Assembly: GCA_949948775.1 (NCBI GenBank)
Contig: CATLHC010000017.1
Location: 1 to 43,775 of the forward strand
DNA: 43,775 nt
Direction of reading: 5' to 3'
Source: an uncultured Oscillospiraceae bacterium
GTDB taxonomy: Bacteria > Bacillota > Clostridia > Oscillospirales > Oscillospiraceae
The notes beneath the pieces were generated by a model. It did no database searches, was not told the origin of the DNA, and saw only the letters and a list, made by a program, of their open reading frames with translations. This document shows, one piece after another, positions 8,088-16,385 of the stretch. Made by a program: the position numbers and the translations under genes. Within the stretch, counting starts at the first letter, position 1. Each line of letters starts with the position of its first letter.

Positions 8088-9212
8088 ATGCTGTCCCGTC
8101 AACGACTGTTCTGGCGGCTCCGGCCCTACGACCTGCCTGGCTCCGACCGGGCCTTTCTGCAAGCCTGCCGGGACAACTGTGCCTATCACATCCGCCGCTG
8201 CCCCGGCTACGCCAAGATCTGCAAGCACTTGGGCTTCTCCCCGGCGCAGCTCAAGACCATAGCGGACCTGGCTAAAATCCCCGTGCTCCCCACCCTCTTC
8301 TTCAAGCGGAGGACCCTGTTCTCCATGTCCCCGCAGCGCATGGCCATGAAGGTCACCTCCTCGGGCACCAGCGGGAAGTACAGCCGCATCGGGTTTGACT
8401 GGGGCTGCATTCTGGCGGAGGCCCCCATGGTCATCAACCTGGGGTTCCGGCACCATCTGGTGTCACCAAAGCCCGCTCACTGCGTCATCCTGGGCTACAA
8501 GCCCCACAAGTCCAACCACACCGGGGTCACCCGCACCATGTTCGGCCTGACCCACTTCTCCCCGCCCCTGAGCCGCACTTACGCCCTGCACATGGTGGAC
8601 GGGTCCTATGTCCCGGACCTGGACCGCGTGGCCAGGGCTTTGAAAAGGTTCGAGCGCTCCCACTTCCCCACCCGGGTCATCGGGTTTCCCTCCTATCTGT
8701 GGTTCGGCCTGAAGCGGATGGAGGAGCTGGGGCTGCGGGTGAAGCTTCCCAAGGACTCCCGCATCATCCTGGCGGGGGGCTGGAAGCAGCACTCCGACCA
8801 GGAGGTGGACAAGAGCACCCTTTACGCCCTGGTGGAAAAGACCCTGGGCATCCCCGAGAAAAACATCAACGAGCTGTTCGGCGCGGTGGAGCACCCGGTG
8901 TTTTACAACACCTGTGAGCGCCACCACTTCCACATACCCGCCTATGGACGGATCATCATCCGGGACCCGGACACTCTGGAGCCTCTCCCCATGGGGAAGG
9001 TGGGACTCATCAACCTGATCTCGCCCCTGATGTGCGCCACGCCGACCCTCAGCGTCATGACCGACGACCTGGGGTACCTGACGCCGGGGGAGAAGTGCGG
9101 CTGCGGTATCAAGACCCCGTACCTCACCATTCTGGGCCGGGTGGGGATGAGCGGCATCCAGACCTGCGCCGCCGGGGCGTCCGAGCTTTTGGGAAAGGGG
9201 GAAGCGTTTTGA
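8088..9212 (+). CDS. luxE: LuxE-family acyl-protein synthetase
   Basis: Member of the LuxE acyl-protein synthetase family, 374 aa, the usual length. It activates a fatty acid as acyl-AMP and passes the acyl group to an enzyme cysteine for reduction by LuxC. Visible features: VTSSGTSGKYSRIGFD near residue 95 (adenylation-type Ser/Thr/Gly loop), LAGGWKQ near 235, ELFGAVEHPVFY near 265, and VMTDDLGYL plus an ILGR motif near 350, as in adenylate-forming enzymes. The start at 8088 has AAAGGAGG 7 nt upstream. Its stop overlaps the luxC start. No luxA, luxB or luxD is in the window, so light production is not indicated; the product is more likely a long-chain aldehyde or alcohol precursor. Confidence 0.88.
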   Translation: MLSRQRLFWRLRPYDLPGSDRAFLQACRDNCAYHIRRCPGYAKICKHLGFSPAQLKTIADLAKIPVLPTLFFKRRTLFSMSPQRMAMKVTSSGTSGKYSRIGFDWGCILAEAPMVINLGFRHHLVSPKPAHCVILGYKPHKSNHTGVTRTMFGLTHFSPPLSRTYALHMVDGSYVPDLDRVARALKRFERSHFPTRVIGFPSYLWFGLKRMEELGLRVKLPKDSRIILAGGWKQHSDQEVDKSTLYALVEKTLGIPEKNINELFGAVEHPVFYNTCERHHFHIPAYGRIIIRDPDTLEPLPMGKVGLINLISPLMCATPTLSVMTDDLGYLTPGEKCGCGIKTPYLTILGRVGMSGIQTCAAGASELLGKGEAF

Positions 9213-10471
9213 TCTTTGCCAATGGAAAGCTCCTGCCCGACTCGGCGCGGAAAACGATTCTGGACGGTTTGGAAGCCCATCTGAACGCCGTCCGTATGGC
9301 CCCTCCCCTGGAGGCGGAGGTGGTGATCGCCGCCGTGGACGCGCTGGGGAAACGGCTGCAGTCCGGGGAGTTTGCCCCGCTGCTGTCCCAATTTCTCCCC
9401 GCCGGGGTGACGCTGGACCAGCTGCTCCCCCTGCTGAGCCGGGAGGCGCTGGAGGCCAAGCTGTCCGCCGAGCTGGGGCCGGAGCCGTTTGCCTCCAGGG
9501 AATTCGCCAAAACCACCGCCCGGACCCTGCCCCTGGGCGTGCTGTTTCACATCGCGCCGGGCAATATGCCGGGCCTGCCGGTGTACACCGCGCTGGAGGG
9601 GCTGCTGACGGGCAACATCAACCTGGTCAAGCTGCCCCACGGGGACAAGGGCCTGTCCCTGGCGGCCTTCGGGGCGCTGACGGAGCAGGAGCCCCGGCTG
9701 GCCCCCTACCTTTACGCCTTTGACCTGCCCTCCGCGCAGCGGGAGGACCTGGAAGCCTTAGCGGCGCTGGCCGACGGGCTGGTGGTGTGGGGCGGCGACG
9801 GAGCCATCGCATCCGCCCGGACCCTGGCCGGACCCGGCTGCAAGCTCATCGAGTGGGGCCACCGGCTCAGCTTCGCCTACGTCTCCGGCTATGAGGACGA
9901 GGAGGCGGAGCTGTCCGCCCTGGCTTGCCACATCGTGGAGACGGGCCAGCGGCTGTGCTCCTCCTGTCAAGTGATTTTCTTGGACAGCTCGGATTGGGAG
10001 GCGGGTGCCGCCTTCTGCAGAAAGCTCCTGTCCCATCTGGAGCGGGCGGCGGCCAAGCGCCCCGGCCCCGGAAGGGGGGCCATGGCCTCTCTCAGCGGCC
10101 ACACCGCCCTTTTGGAGCGCATCGTGGATGGGCGCGCGGAGGGCGAAGCTCTGTTCCAAGGCCGGGGCTGCGCGGTGATTCTCCGGCCAGACCGGGAGCT
10201 GGAGCTGTCCCCCATGGAGGGCAACGTGCTGGTGAAGCTGCTCCCCCAGCAGGAGCTTCTGCCCGTCCTGCGCCGCCAGAAGGGGCGGCTTCAAACTGCG
10301 GGCCTGATCTGCGCTCCAGGTCAGCGAGAGGCACTGACCGGGCGCTTGCTCCGGGCGGGGCTGACCCGCGTCACCCGGGCGGGATCCATGTCCGCCTCCT
10401 TCCCCGGCGAGGCCCACGACGGGGAATATCCCCTGCGCCGCTATCTCCGGGCGGCCGACGTGGAGCGGTAA
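9209..10471 (+). CDS. luxC: LuxC-family acyl-CoA/acyl-protein reductase
   Basis: NADPH-dependent reductase that makes a fatty aldehyde from an activated acyl group, 420 aa, slightly shorter than Vibrio LuxC (about 480 aa). The likely catalytic cysteine is Cys250 in GQRLCSSCQVIFLD, corresponding to the acylated cysteine of the aldehyde-dehydrogenase-like fold; a second cysteine is at 253. HIAPGNMPGLPVYT and GDKGLSLAAF correspond to cofactor-binding segments. The start is a TTG at 9209, overlapping the luxE stop in the sequence TTGA, with AAAGGGGG upstream, which points to translational coupling and a joint complex. A strong terminator follows. Confidence 0.88.
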   Translation: MIFANGKLLPDSARKTILDGLEAHLNAVRMAPPLEAEVVIAAVDALGKRLQSGEFAPLLSQFLPAGVTLDQLLPLLSREALEAKLSAELGPEPFASREFAKTTARTLPLGVLFHIAPGNMPGLPVYTALEGLLTGNINLVKLPHGDKGLSLAAFGALTEQEPRLAPYLYAFDLPSAQREDLEALAALADGLVVWGGDGAIASARTLAGPGCKLIEWGHRLSFAYVSGYEDEEAELSALACHIVETGQRLCSSCQVIFLDSSDWEAGAAFCRKLLSHLERAAAKRPGPGRGAMASLSGHTALLERIVDGRAEGEALFQGRGCAVILRPDRELELSPMEGNVLVKLLPQQELLPVLRRQKGRLQTAGLICAPGQREALTGRLLRAGLTRVTRAGSMSASFPGEAHDGEYPLRRYLRAADVER

Positions 10472-10485
10472 GCGCCGCATGAGGA

Positions 10486-10522
10486 AACGCCATAGAGGGA
10501 CGTCCCTCTATGGCGTTCTTTT
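10486..10522 (+). terminator. Terminator of luxE-luxC
   Basis: A nearly perfect 15-bp hairpin (10486-10500 with 10503-10517, AACGCCATAGAGGGA arm) is followed by CTTTTATT. The convergent minus-strand gene ends inside it: its TAG is at 10508-10510. Confidence 0.88.
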
Positions 10523-11320
10523 ATTGCCGCGCCCATCCCCCAGCGAACCTGCCGCACTGCGTCCCGGCAGGCCCGTCTCCAGCTCCTCGTCGGTGAGGAA
10601 CTCGGTCATCACATGCCGGTACCGCTTGGGCATATGGGTGGACTGGCACTTGGGATTCAGCCGCCCCTCGATGGCGATGGTCTGATAATAGTTCCGCCAC
10701 ATGGCCCGGAAGGCCCGCTCCTGCGCCCCGGCGGGTCCCATGCGGAAATCCTCCGCAGGCAGGAGCTTCCACCGCCCCCGGTCGGAGAGGAACACCTCGT
10801 GGTGGGTCCGGTCGTAGAGCGCCAGCCGCTCTCCGGAGTAACGGGCGGCGAAATGGGAGGCCAGCAGGGGCAGCACCCGGTTTTTCGGCTCGATCTCCCC
10901 CACCAGCGCGCCGTCCAGGTCGGAGAAGCGGACAAACCCCTTCAAATGGTCCCACTCGGTCCACATTTTGGTCAGCGCCAGGTTCACACGGGCCATCACC
11001 GGGTTGCTCAGGTCCAGCCGCACCCGGTCCCCCTCCGCCAGCCCCCGGCGGATCAGCACCAGCAGGTCCAGCTCCTTCTGGGGCAGGCAGGTCAAAAAGC
11101 CGCGGGCGATGAGCTTTTGGAAGGCGGGAGACACCCGCTTGGCCAAGGCGGTGTAAAGCCGTTTGGCTTTCCCTCGGTCCGTGGCCGGCTCCCGCGTCTC
11201 CCAGAGCGCGGCCCCGCCGTCCGGGAGCAGAAACTCCACCGGCTCAATTCCGCACTCCAATGCGTCCCAGACGCAAGTCAGAAACCCGGCGAAGGTGCCG
11301 TCGTATCGGTACGCCGTCAT
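10508..11320 (-). CDS. TIGR03915-like putative DNA metabolism protein
   Basis: A 270-aa protein that accompanies the radical SAM protein encoded just upstream. It resembles the TIGR03915/DUF4130 family of partners of TIGR03916 radical SAM proteins. It begins with MTAYRYDGTFAGFLTCVWDA, the typical opening of that family. The C-terminal half contains YDRTHHEVFL, AFRAMWRNYYQTIAIEGRLN and HMPKRYRHVMTEF, also family-like. The ATG at 11320 follows the stop of the upstream gene after 1 nt, so the pair is tightly coupled. A role in DNA repair or modification is assumed for the family but not established. The last codons and stop are within the terminator hairpin of the convergent lux genes. Confidence 0.85.
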   Translation of the reverse strand: MTAYRYDGTFAGFLTCVWDALECGIEPVEFLLPDGGAALWETREPATDRGKAKRLYTALAKRVSPAFQKLIARGFLTCLPQKELDLLVLIRRGLAEGDRVRLDLSNPVMARVNLALTKMWTEWDHLKGFVRFSDLDGALVGEIEPKNRVLPLLASHFAARYSGERLALYDRTHHEVFLSDRGRWKLLPAEDFRMGPAGAQERAFRAMWRNYYQTIAIEGRLNPKCQSTHMPKRYRHVMTEFLTDEELETGLPGRSAAGSLGDGRGNKRTP

Positions 11321-11321
11321 A

Positions 11322-12593
11322 TCAGCCCGCCCCCTGCTCAAACAGGGACAGCTGCTGCCAGCTCTCCCCACTGCCCAGCAACCCCTGCTCCAGCCCGGTC
11401 AGGCGGCGGTACACGCTGTCGGGACTGCACCGCAGCCCCGGCAGCATCCGCCCCCCGCAGGTGATGAAATACTGGGCCCGCTTCATGACCACGCCCAGCC
11501 GCTTCAGCCCCTCGAAGGAGAGGGGGCCGTACCGCCGCGCAGCCACGATCCGCTCCGCCCCCCGCATGCCGATGCCCGGCACCCGCAGGATGGCCTCGTA
11601 GTCCGCCCGGTTCACCTCCACCGGGAAAAACTCCGGGTGGCGCAGGGCCCAGTCGCTTTTGGGGTCCAGGGCGGCGTCAAAATTGGGGTGGCTGTCGTCC
11701 AAAATCTCCTGGGCGGTAAAACCGTAGAACCGCAGCAGCCAGTCCGCCTGATACAGCCGGTGCTCCCGCAGAAGGGGCGGCTTGAAGTGCGCGGGCGCGG
11801 GCAGGTTTTTGTGGTCGGACACGGGCATATAGGCGGAATAGAACACCCGCTTCAGACGGTACTTTTTGTAAAGCCCCTCGGTCAGCGTCAAAATGTGCCG
11901 GTCGCTCTCCGGCGTGGCGCCCACGATCATCTGGGTGGACTGCCCCGCCGGGGCGAACCGGGGCGCGTGGCGGTACAGCTTCAGCTCCGCCTTGGACTGG
12001 GCCGCCCCGTCCCGGATCTGGGCCATGGGCTTGAAAATGGAGGCCCTGCTCTTGTCGGGGGCCAGCAGACGCAGGGAGGACTCCGAGGGCAGCTCGATGT
12101 TGACGCTCAGCCGGTCGGCCAGCAGGCCCAGCTCGTAGGTGAGGCCGGGGTCCGCCCCCGGGATGGCTTTGGCGTGGATGTAGCCGTTGAATGCGTATTC
12201 TGTGCGCAGTAGGCGCAGGGTCTCGATCATCCGCTCGGTGGTGTAGTCGGGGCTTTTCAGCACCGCCGAGGACAGAAACAGCCCCTCGATGTAGTTGCGG
12301 CGGTAAAACTGGATGGCCAGCTCCGCCAGCTCCCGAGGGGTGAAGGCGGTGCGGGGCACGTCGTTGGACCGGCGGTTGACGCAGTAGGCGCAGTCGTAGC
12401 AGCAGCAGTTGGTGTACAGCACCTTCAGCAGCGACACGCACCGCCCGTCGGCGGAGAAGGTGTGGCAGCAGCCGGAATTGGAGGCGGTGCCGATGGTTCC
12501 CGCCCTGCCGCCCCGGGTCACCCCGCTGGAGGTGCAGGCGGCGTCATACTTGGCCGCGTCGGCCAAGATCGTCAGCTTTTCCATGACATCCAT
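11322..12593 (-). CDS. Putative DNA modification/repair radical SAM protein (TIGR03916-like)
   Basis: Radical SAM enzyme of 423 aa. The cluster-binding CxxxCxxC sits in NCCCYDCAYCVNRRSND near residue 75. The C-terminal third has a helix-hairpin-helix DNA-binding motif (YEAILRVPGIGMRGAERIVAARRYG), as in the family annotated as putative DNA modification/repair radical SAM proteins. Three cysteines near the N-terminus (TSNSGCCHTF and following) could hold another metal site. The ATG at 12593 is preceded by a G-rich ribosome site. It has a near-perfect promoter and a LexA-like box at the transcription start, so induction by DNA damage is likely but unproven. The reaction is unknown. Confidence 0.9.
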   Translation of the reverse strand: MDVMEKLTILADAAKYDAACTSSGVTRGGRAGTIGTASNSGCCHTFSADGRCVSLLKVLYTNCCCYDCAYCVNRRSNDVPRTAFTPRELAELAIQFYRRNYIEGLFLSSAVLKSPDYTTERMIETLRLLRTEYAFNGYIHAKAIPGADPGLTYELGLLADRLSVNIELPSESSLRLLAPDKSRASIFKPMAQIRDGAAQSKAELKLYRHAPRFAPAGQSTQMIVGATPESDRHILTLTEGLYKKYRLKRVFYSAYMPVSDHKNLPAPAHFKPPLLREHRLYQADWLLRFYGFTAQEILDDSHPNFDAALDPKSDWALRHPEFFPVEVNRADYEAILRVPGIGMRGAERIVAARRYGPLSFEGLKRLGVVMKRAQYFITCGGRMLPGLRCSPDSVYRRLTGLEQGLLGSGESWQQLSLFEQGAG

Positions 12594-12672
12594 CGTGCTC
12601 CCCCCCCGGCAGGCAGACCGGCGCCCCGCCTCCCCCTGTGCGGCGCACGCGGGGGAAAGCCGCGCCAATAAT

Positions 12673-12685
12673 CAAACATTTGTAC
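12673..12685 (-). promoter_or_regulatory. LexA/DinR-like SOS box
   Basis: On the minus strand the sequence is GTACAAATGTTTG. With the flanking base it agrees at 11 of 14 positions with the Gram-positive SOS consensus CGAACRNRYGTTYC. It starts 4 nt downstream of the -10 element, covering the transcription start, where a repressor would block initiation. Confidence 0.5.
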
Positions 12686-12689
12686 TCTT

Positions 12690-12717
12690 ATTATAGTACG
12701 CCTGCTCCATTTGTCAA
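12690..12717 (-). promoter_or_regulatory. Consensus sigma-70 promoter of the radical SAM repair pair
   Basis: On the minus strand: TTGACA (12717-12712), 16-nt spacer, TATAAT (12695-12690). Both hexamers are perfect. The leader is about 90 nt. Confidence 0.85.
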
Positions 12718-12999
12718 GCTTTATTTTTTGAGAAGCAGTCCATCCACGCCCAGCTTTCCCCAATCACCGTATGGAGGACCTGCCGCGCCCGAGGGCAGGG
12801 GCGATAAAAAAGCTTCCCATCTCGGACGGAGAGCCGCACGAAGATAACCTCCTATCCGCCGCCATTGCGCTGCCGTCCACAAGGCTGCTTTCAATACGGA
12901 GCGGAATAATCTTACAGAATGTTCTCTGGAAAAGATTGCTTTGATTTCAGAATTTCCCTACCATTCCTGTACTTTGAATATGATTTTCACCTATCGGAC
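12718..12999. other. Gene-free stretch between repair pair and pucR-type gene
   Basis: No convincing gene is seen. On the minus strand, downstream of the regulator gene, a T6 run (complement of 12805-12811) follows an imperfect hairpin and may be a weak terminator. The rest shows nothing recognisable. Confidence 0.5.
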
Positions 13000-14586
13000 C
13001 TAATGCTTTGGGGTGTATTCAATCGCGTCGTCCAAAAGGCTGGCCTGCTGATTCTGGACTCGTTCCATATAGCGCAGCACCTGACAGGAGTGGAGAATTC
13101 CTGTTTTCTCAGCGCTGGCATCCAGGCTGATGCCCACCAGCTCTTTGATCTTGTTGAGTTTATATAGGACCGTATTGCGGTGCATATGGAGAAATTTAGC
13201 CGTTTGGGTGACGTTGCAGTCATTCACCACATAATAAAACAGAAAATCCCGCAAATCGGTGTTGTTTTGCATATCGTACCGGGTAAGATTCAAAATTTCA
13301 GGATAGGCAAAGTATACCAACCGGTCATGACCGAACTCCTCCATCAAATGGGAGGCGCACAGATGGATGGTATAATAACCAAGATAACGGTTCAGGCGGG
13401 CGCAGCGCTTGTCCGCCTCCAGCCGCAGTTTTGGAATCATATCCAGCACCTCCCGGGACTGGATATATTCGGTGCGTATTCCTTTTTCCAGTGTACATGC
13501 GTTGCTGAGGATGGCAAAGCCGTTGTGGGCCTGCAGCAATTCCTCCAAGGCCTCCAGCCCGCACTCCTTTTCATCTACACGGGCTGATTTACTGAAAGAG
13601 AGGAGCACAACAATCTTACCGTCGTAAACGGTGACATTGCTGGAGGAAAAAATGGCGTTAACCTTTGGGAACAGCTCGGATAAGGGCGCTGCACTGTCCT
13701 CAAAAGAGATGATTAGAAAGCGAATCCATGGACCGGTGGCAATGGGCAATTTTAGCATATCCGCCATCAGATGGCGGGGATTCTGTCTGTAATAGACATA
13801 CATGCGGTCAATAAAAAGCCGGAAGGGGTCGTCCCTCAATACATCAAGGGATTTGTCGCTGGCGCGCAGACAGGCAGTCAGGCGCTTTGAAAGCAGATGG
13901 GAGAAAGACTCCGCCCAGCCGTCTGGGTCCGCTCCGGCGATAAGAAGGTGGCCAAGGGTGCGGTCCTGGTCACGGAGAGGGCACATGCGGTAAGAGATCT
14001 GGTAAATGTTAGCAGCCCCGGTGGGAACGCCGCTGGCCAGCAACTGGCCAAAAAGCTTGTTGATTTGGGCGGGGGAGAGCCGCTGATGGGTGTCCGGTTG
14101 AGTGATATCGCGCATTCGGTCCGTAGCTTGGCCGGAGGCAACAATATTGAAGCAGGAGTCAATGAGGAAAAAAGAACAGTCTGTCAATGAAGCGGCACAT
14201 TGGAGCAAGTGGAATAGATAATCCTTCCCGGGGAGCACGGCGGAGAGGGCGTTTTCCCACTCCGCCAGGCGGGCCAGGTTTTCCGAGAGACGGTTATGGA
14301 GCGCTGGCAGCGGCATGTTGCAGCTGATCACATTCGCTTTTGCAGGCAGAGAGACGCCGTTGGGCAGCGGGCCGGAACAGAATACAGTGACGATTTTCTC
14401 CGGATCCGCATCGCACAATAGGGCGGCGATTTGCTCCCCGTCCCCCACATAGATGATGTCGGAACGGATGGGTCTGCCCGCCTCCGGAAGCATTAGACCG
14501 GAAAGCCGTTCGACTCCCTTTGTGGAAAGAGAGCGGGAAAGTATGACAGTGTCCATGCCACAGCAAAGCGAGTCAAAATATATCAT
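13000..14586 (-). CDS. PucR/CdaR-type transcriptional regulator, module A
   Basis: Regulator of 528 aa ending in a PucR-type helix-turn-helix (HTH_30): DLRDFLFYYVVNDCNVTQTA and KFLHMHRNTVLYKLNKI at about residues 445-485. The central region (about residues 260-420) resembles the GGDEF-like CdaR domain found in this family; the N-terminus is a PucR-like sensor of unknown ligand. The ATG at 14586 is chosen because GGAGGG lies 7 nt upstream; a TTG six bases earlier is less likely. It diverges from the aldo/keto-reductase-permease-GRE genes and is the probable activator or repressor of that operon. A paralogue of nearly equal length controls module B. Confidence 0.9.
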   Translation of the reverse strand: MIYFDSLCCGMDTVILSRSLSTKGVERLSGLMLPEAGRPIRSDIIYVGDGEQIAALLCDADPEKIVTVFCSGPLPNGVSLPAKANVISCNMPLPALHNRLSENLARLAEWENALSAVLPGKDYLFHLLQCAASLTDCSFFLIDSCFNIVASGQATDRMRDITQPDTHQRLSPAQINKLFGQLLASGVPTGAANIYQISYRMCPLRDQDRTLGHLLIAGADPDGWAESFSHLLSKRLTACLRASDKSLDVLRDDPFRLFIDRMYVYYRQNPRHLMADMLKLPIATGPWIRFLIISFEDSAAPLSELFPKVNAIFSSSNVTVYDGKIVVLLSFSKSARVDEKECGLEALEELLQAHNGFAILSNACTLEKGIRTEYIQSREVLDMIPKLRLEADKRCARLNRYLGYYTIHLCASHLMEEFGHDRLVYFAYPEILNLTRYDMQNNTDLRDFLFYYVVNDCNVTQTAKFLHMHRNTVLYKLNKIKELVGISLDASAEKTGILHSCQVLRYMERVQNQQASLLDDAIEYTPKH

Positions 14587-14627
14587 GCACAAGCCCTCCG
14601 CTTCAAAGCATTTGCTGTACCAATGTT

Positions 14628-14633
14628 ATTATA
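14628..14633 (-). promoter_or_regulatory. -10 element of the module A regulator gene
   Basis: On the minus strand TATAAT, 42 nt upstream of the start codon. No strong -35 at 16-18 nt; TTGTCG lies at 19 nt. In the same AT-rich gap (14587-14913) TATCGAC occurs twice as a direct repeat near 14675-14695. Confidence 0.4.
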
Positions 14634-14838
14634 CACTATTTTCGGGCTGGCGCGACAATTATTTTTTGTGGGTATCGACAAAAATATCGACTTCCACTGT
14701 GCACGTGAACAAATTTGAACGGCATTGGCATGTTTTTGATTTTGGGACGAAAGAAACAGGCCCCGATTTATGCGGAAAGCCGGAGGGGCTGGATAGATTT
14801 GTGTGGGCATCCATTGTGGAAAAAACGCCTCAAATGAT

Positions 14839-14844
14839 ATGATG
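14839..14844 (+). promoter_or_regulatory. -10 element of the module A operon
   Basis: TATGAT, about 70 nt before the aldo/keto-reductase-like start. The best -35 candidate, TTGTGG at 14814-14819, is 19 nt away, so the promoter probably needs an activator. Confidence 0.4.
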
Positions 14845-14852
14845 CCCATGGG

Positions 14853-14867
14853 AACAGAACTTGTTCT
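14853..14867. promoter_or_regulatory. Candidate operator of module A
   Basis: GAACA-N5-TGTTC, a perfect 5-bp inverted repeat with a 5-nt centre, 8 nt downstream of the TATGAT element, at the expected transcription start. Function inferred from position only. Confidence 0.35.
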
Positions 14868-14913
14868 TCTTCGTTTTAAAAAGGAAATCTGTCCAAAAGA
14901 AGGAGGAACTGAG

Positions 14914-15915
14914 ATGAGTGAGATGGGAAAAGACCTGAAGCAAAAAGCAGTCGATTTGCTCTGCCTGGGCTCCTGGCATATTTACAGCCGAATGTCTCTG
15001 GATGAGAACGTGAAATTCATTCAGGGCGCTATGGAACGGGGAATCAACCATTTTGACATTGGCGACTATTGGGATCATGACCTGCTGAATACGCGGCGCT
15101 TTAAAGAGGTGGCGGATATTCTGGGCCTGAGGCGGGAGAGCTATCGTCTGGGGCTGAAGGTGTTCACCAATTCCACCGAGAGCCGGGAATTAGTGGTCAA
15201 ACGGATGCTGGATCTGCTGGGCATGGAATACGCCGATTACATCCTCTTCTCCCGCCCCAATCCCCAGGAGACCATGCAGGAAGCGGTAGAGGCCATGAAC
15301 GAGTTGGTGGAGCAGGGTTTGACCAAGGAACTGGATTTCTCGCTGTGGGACGCGCCTTTGCTCAAGCAGGCCTACGACCTGCTGCAGTCACAGAACATGC
15401 ACCTGCCGCGCTTCGTGCAGTTCCAGTACAACATCTGCCGCAGGGATGTGGTGGAGTCCAAGGCGTATCAGGCCCTGTTCCGGGACACTGGAATGAAGCT
15501 CCAGGCGGCCTTTACGCTGGAGGGAGGAATTCTGGGCGGCCATGTGACCCGCCGCCGCTTTGAGCCGGAGGAGAGGGCTCAGGGCATCTGGTTCCCTGCG
15601 GAGGAGCGCAATATGGCCCGGGACTCCGGCGGCATCCGCCGTGAGATCGTGAGAAAGGTGCCGCGGCTCATTGAGGTGGCCCAATCTGTAGGCCTGTCTC
15701 CGGCTCAGCTGGCCATGGCTTTCCCTGCCACCAACCCCAATATTGAAAACGTCCTATTTGGGGCGACCAAGCTTTGGCAGCTGGATGAGGCCATCGGCGC
15801 CATGGAGTTTGCCCTGACCAGGCCGGATGAGGTTCGGGCGCTGACGCAGGAGTTCTATACCGCCGGCGCCGAGGCGCCGCATCTGTTTGACTTCAACGGC
15901 GGTCATCTCCATTGA
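14914..15915 (+). CDS. Aldo/keto reductase-like protein with altered active site
   Basis: TIM-barrel protein of the aldo/keto reductase family, 333 aa. Recognisable parts: GAMERGINHFDIGDYW (family: GINFFDTAxxYG) near residue 50, Lys82 in LGLKVF, and a C-terminal PATNPNIENVLFGATKLWQLDEAI stretch that is the usual NADP-binding end. Asp48, Tyr52 and Lys82 can be matched to the catalytic tetrad, but the His of the usual LHRPDP motif is replaced: the sequence reads ILFSRPNP with Ser113. The spacing between Asp and Tyr is also one residue short. It may be a weak reductase or have another role. The ATG at 14914 has AGGAGG 7 nt upstream. First gene of the module A operon. Confidence 0.82.
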   Translation: MSEMGKDLKQKAVDLLCLGSWHIYSRMSLDENVKFIQGAMERGINHFDIGDYWDHDLLNTRRFKEVADILGLRRESYRLGLKVFTNSTESRELVVKRMLDLLGMEYADYILFSRPNPQETMQEAVEAMNELVEQGLTKELDFSLWDAPLLKQAYDLLQSQNMHLPRFVQFQYNICRRDVVESKAYQALFRDTGMKLQAAFTLEGGILGGHVTRRRFEPEERAQGIWFPAEERNMARDSGGIRREIVRKVPRLIEVAQSVGLSPAQLAMAFPATNPNIENVLFGATKLWQLDEAIGAMEFALTRPDEVRALTQEFYTAGAEAPHLFDFNGGHLH

Positions 15916-15930
15916 GAGGGGAGGGAGCAC

Positions 15931-16308
15931 ATGATGAAGCGGCTGGAGGGGAAATGCGCCGTCGTCACCGGCGCGGGCGCCGGACTGGGCCGAGGAATCG
16001 CGCTGCGCCTGGCTTCTGAGGGCGCGCGGGTACTCGCGGCGGACCTGAAGCTGGAGGCCGCCCAAGAGACTGCCGCGGATATTCGTGCGGATGGAGGCTG
16101 CGCCGAGGCGTTTGCGTGCGATGTGACGCGGGAGGACGACGTGGCGGCCATGGCGCAGTTCGGAATGACCGCCTATGGGAAGCTGGACCTGCTGTGCAAC
16201 AACGTAGGGGCCTCCTTTGAGGCCCGGAATGTTTTGCGAATCACCGAATTGACCCAGGAACAATGGAATTTTTTGCTCGACATCCCGAAACGGTCCGCTG
16301 GGTCCTGA
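15931..16308 (+). pseudogene. Truncated short-chain dehydrogenase/reductase
   Basis: The N-terminal half (about 125 aa) of an SDR-family oxidoreductase. The NAD(P)-binding TGAGAGLGRG glycine motif and the NNVG of the fourth strand are present, followed by a typical ITELTQEQWNFLLD helix. Then the frame shifts into unrelated sequence and stops. The catalytic Ser and YxxxK that should follow are absent in all frames before the next gene, so the enzyme cannot be active as an SDR. The remaining 77 nt to the permease gene show no SDR remnant, which points to a deletion of the 3' half. The ATG at 15931 has a GGGAGG site upstream. Confidence 0.8.
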
Positions 16309-16385
16309 TTTCAGGCGGCTTTCGCAGAAAAAGAACCGCGCTGCTGCATAGAAACATAAAATTGATTTGGGAGAGGAGCATATAT

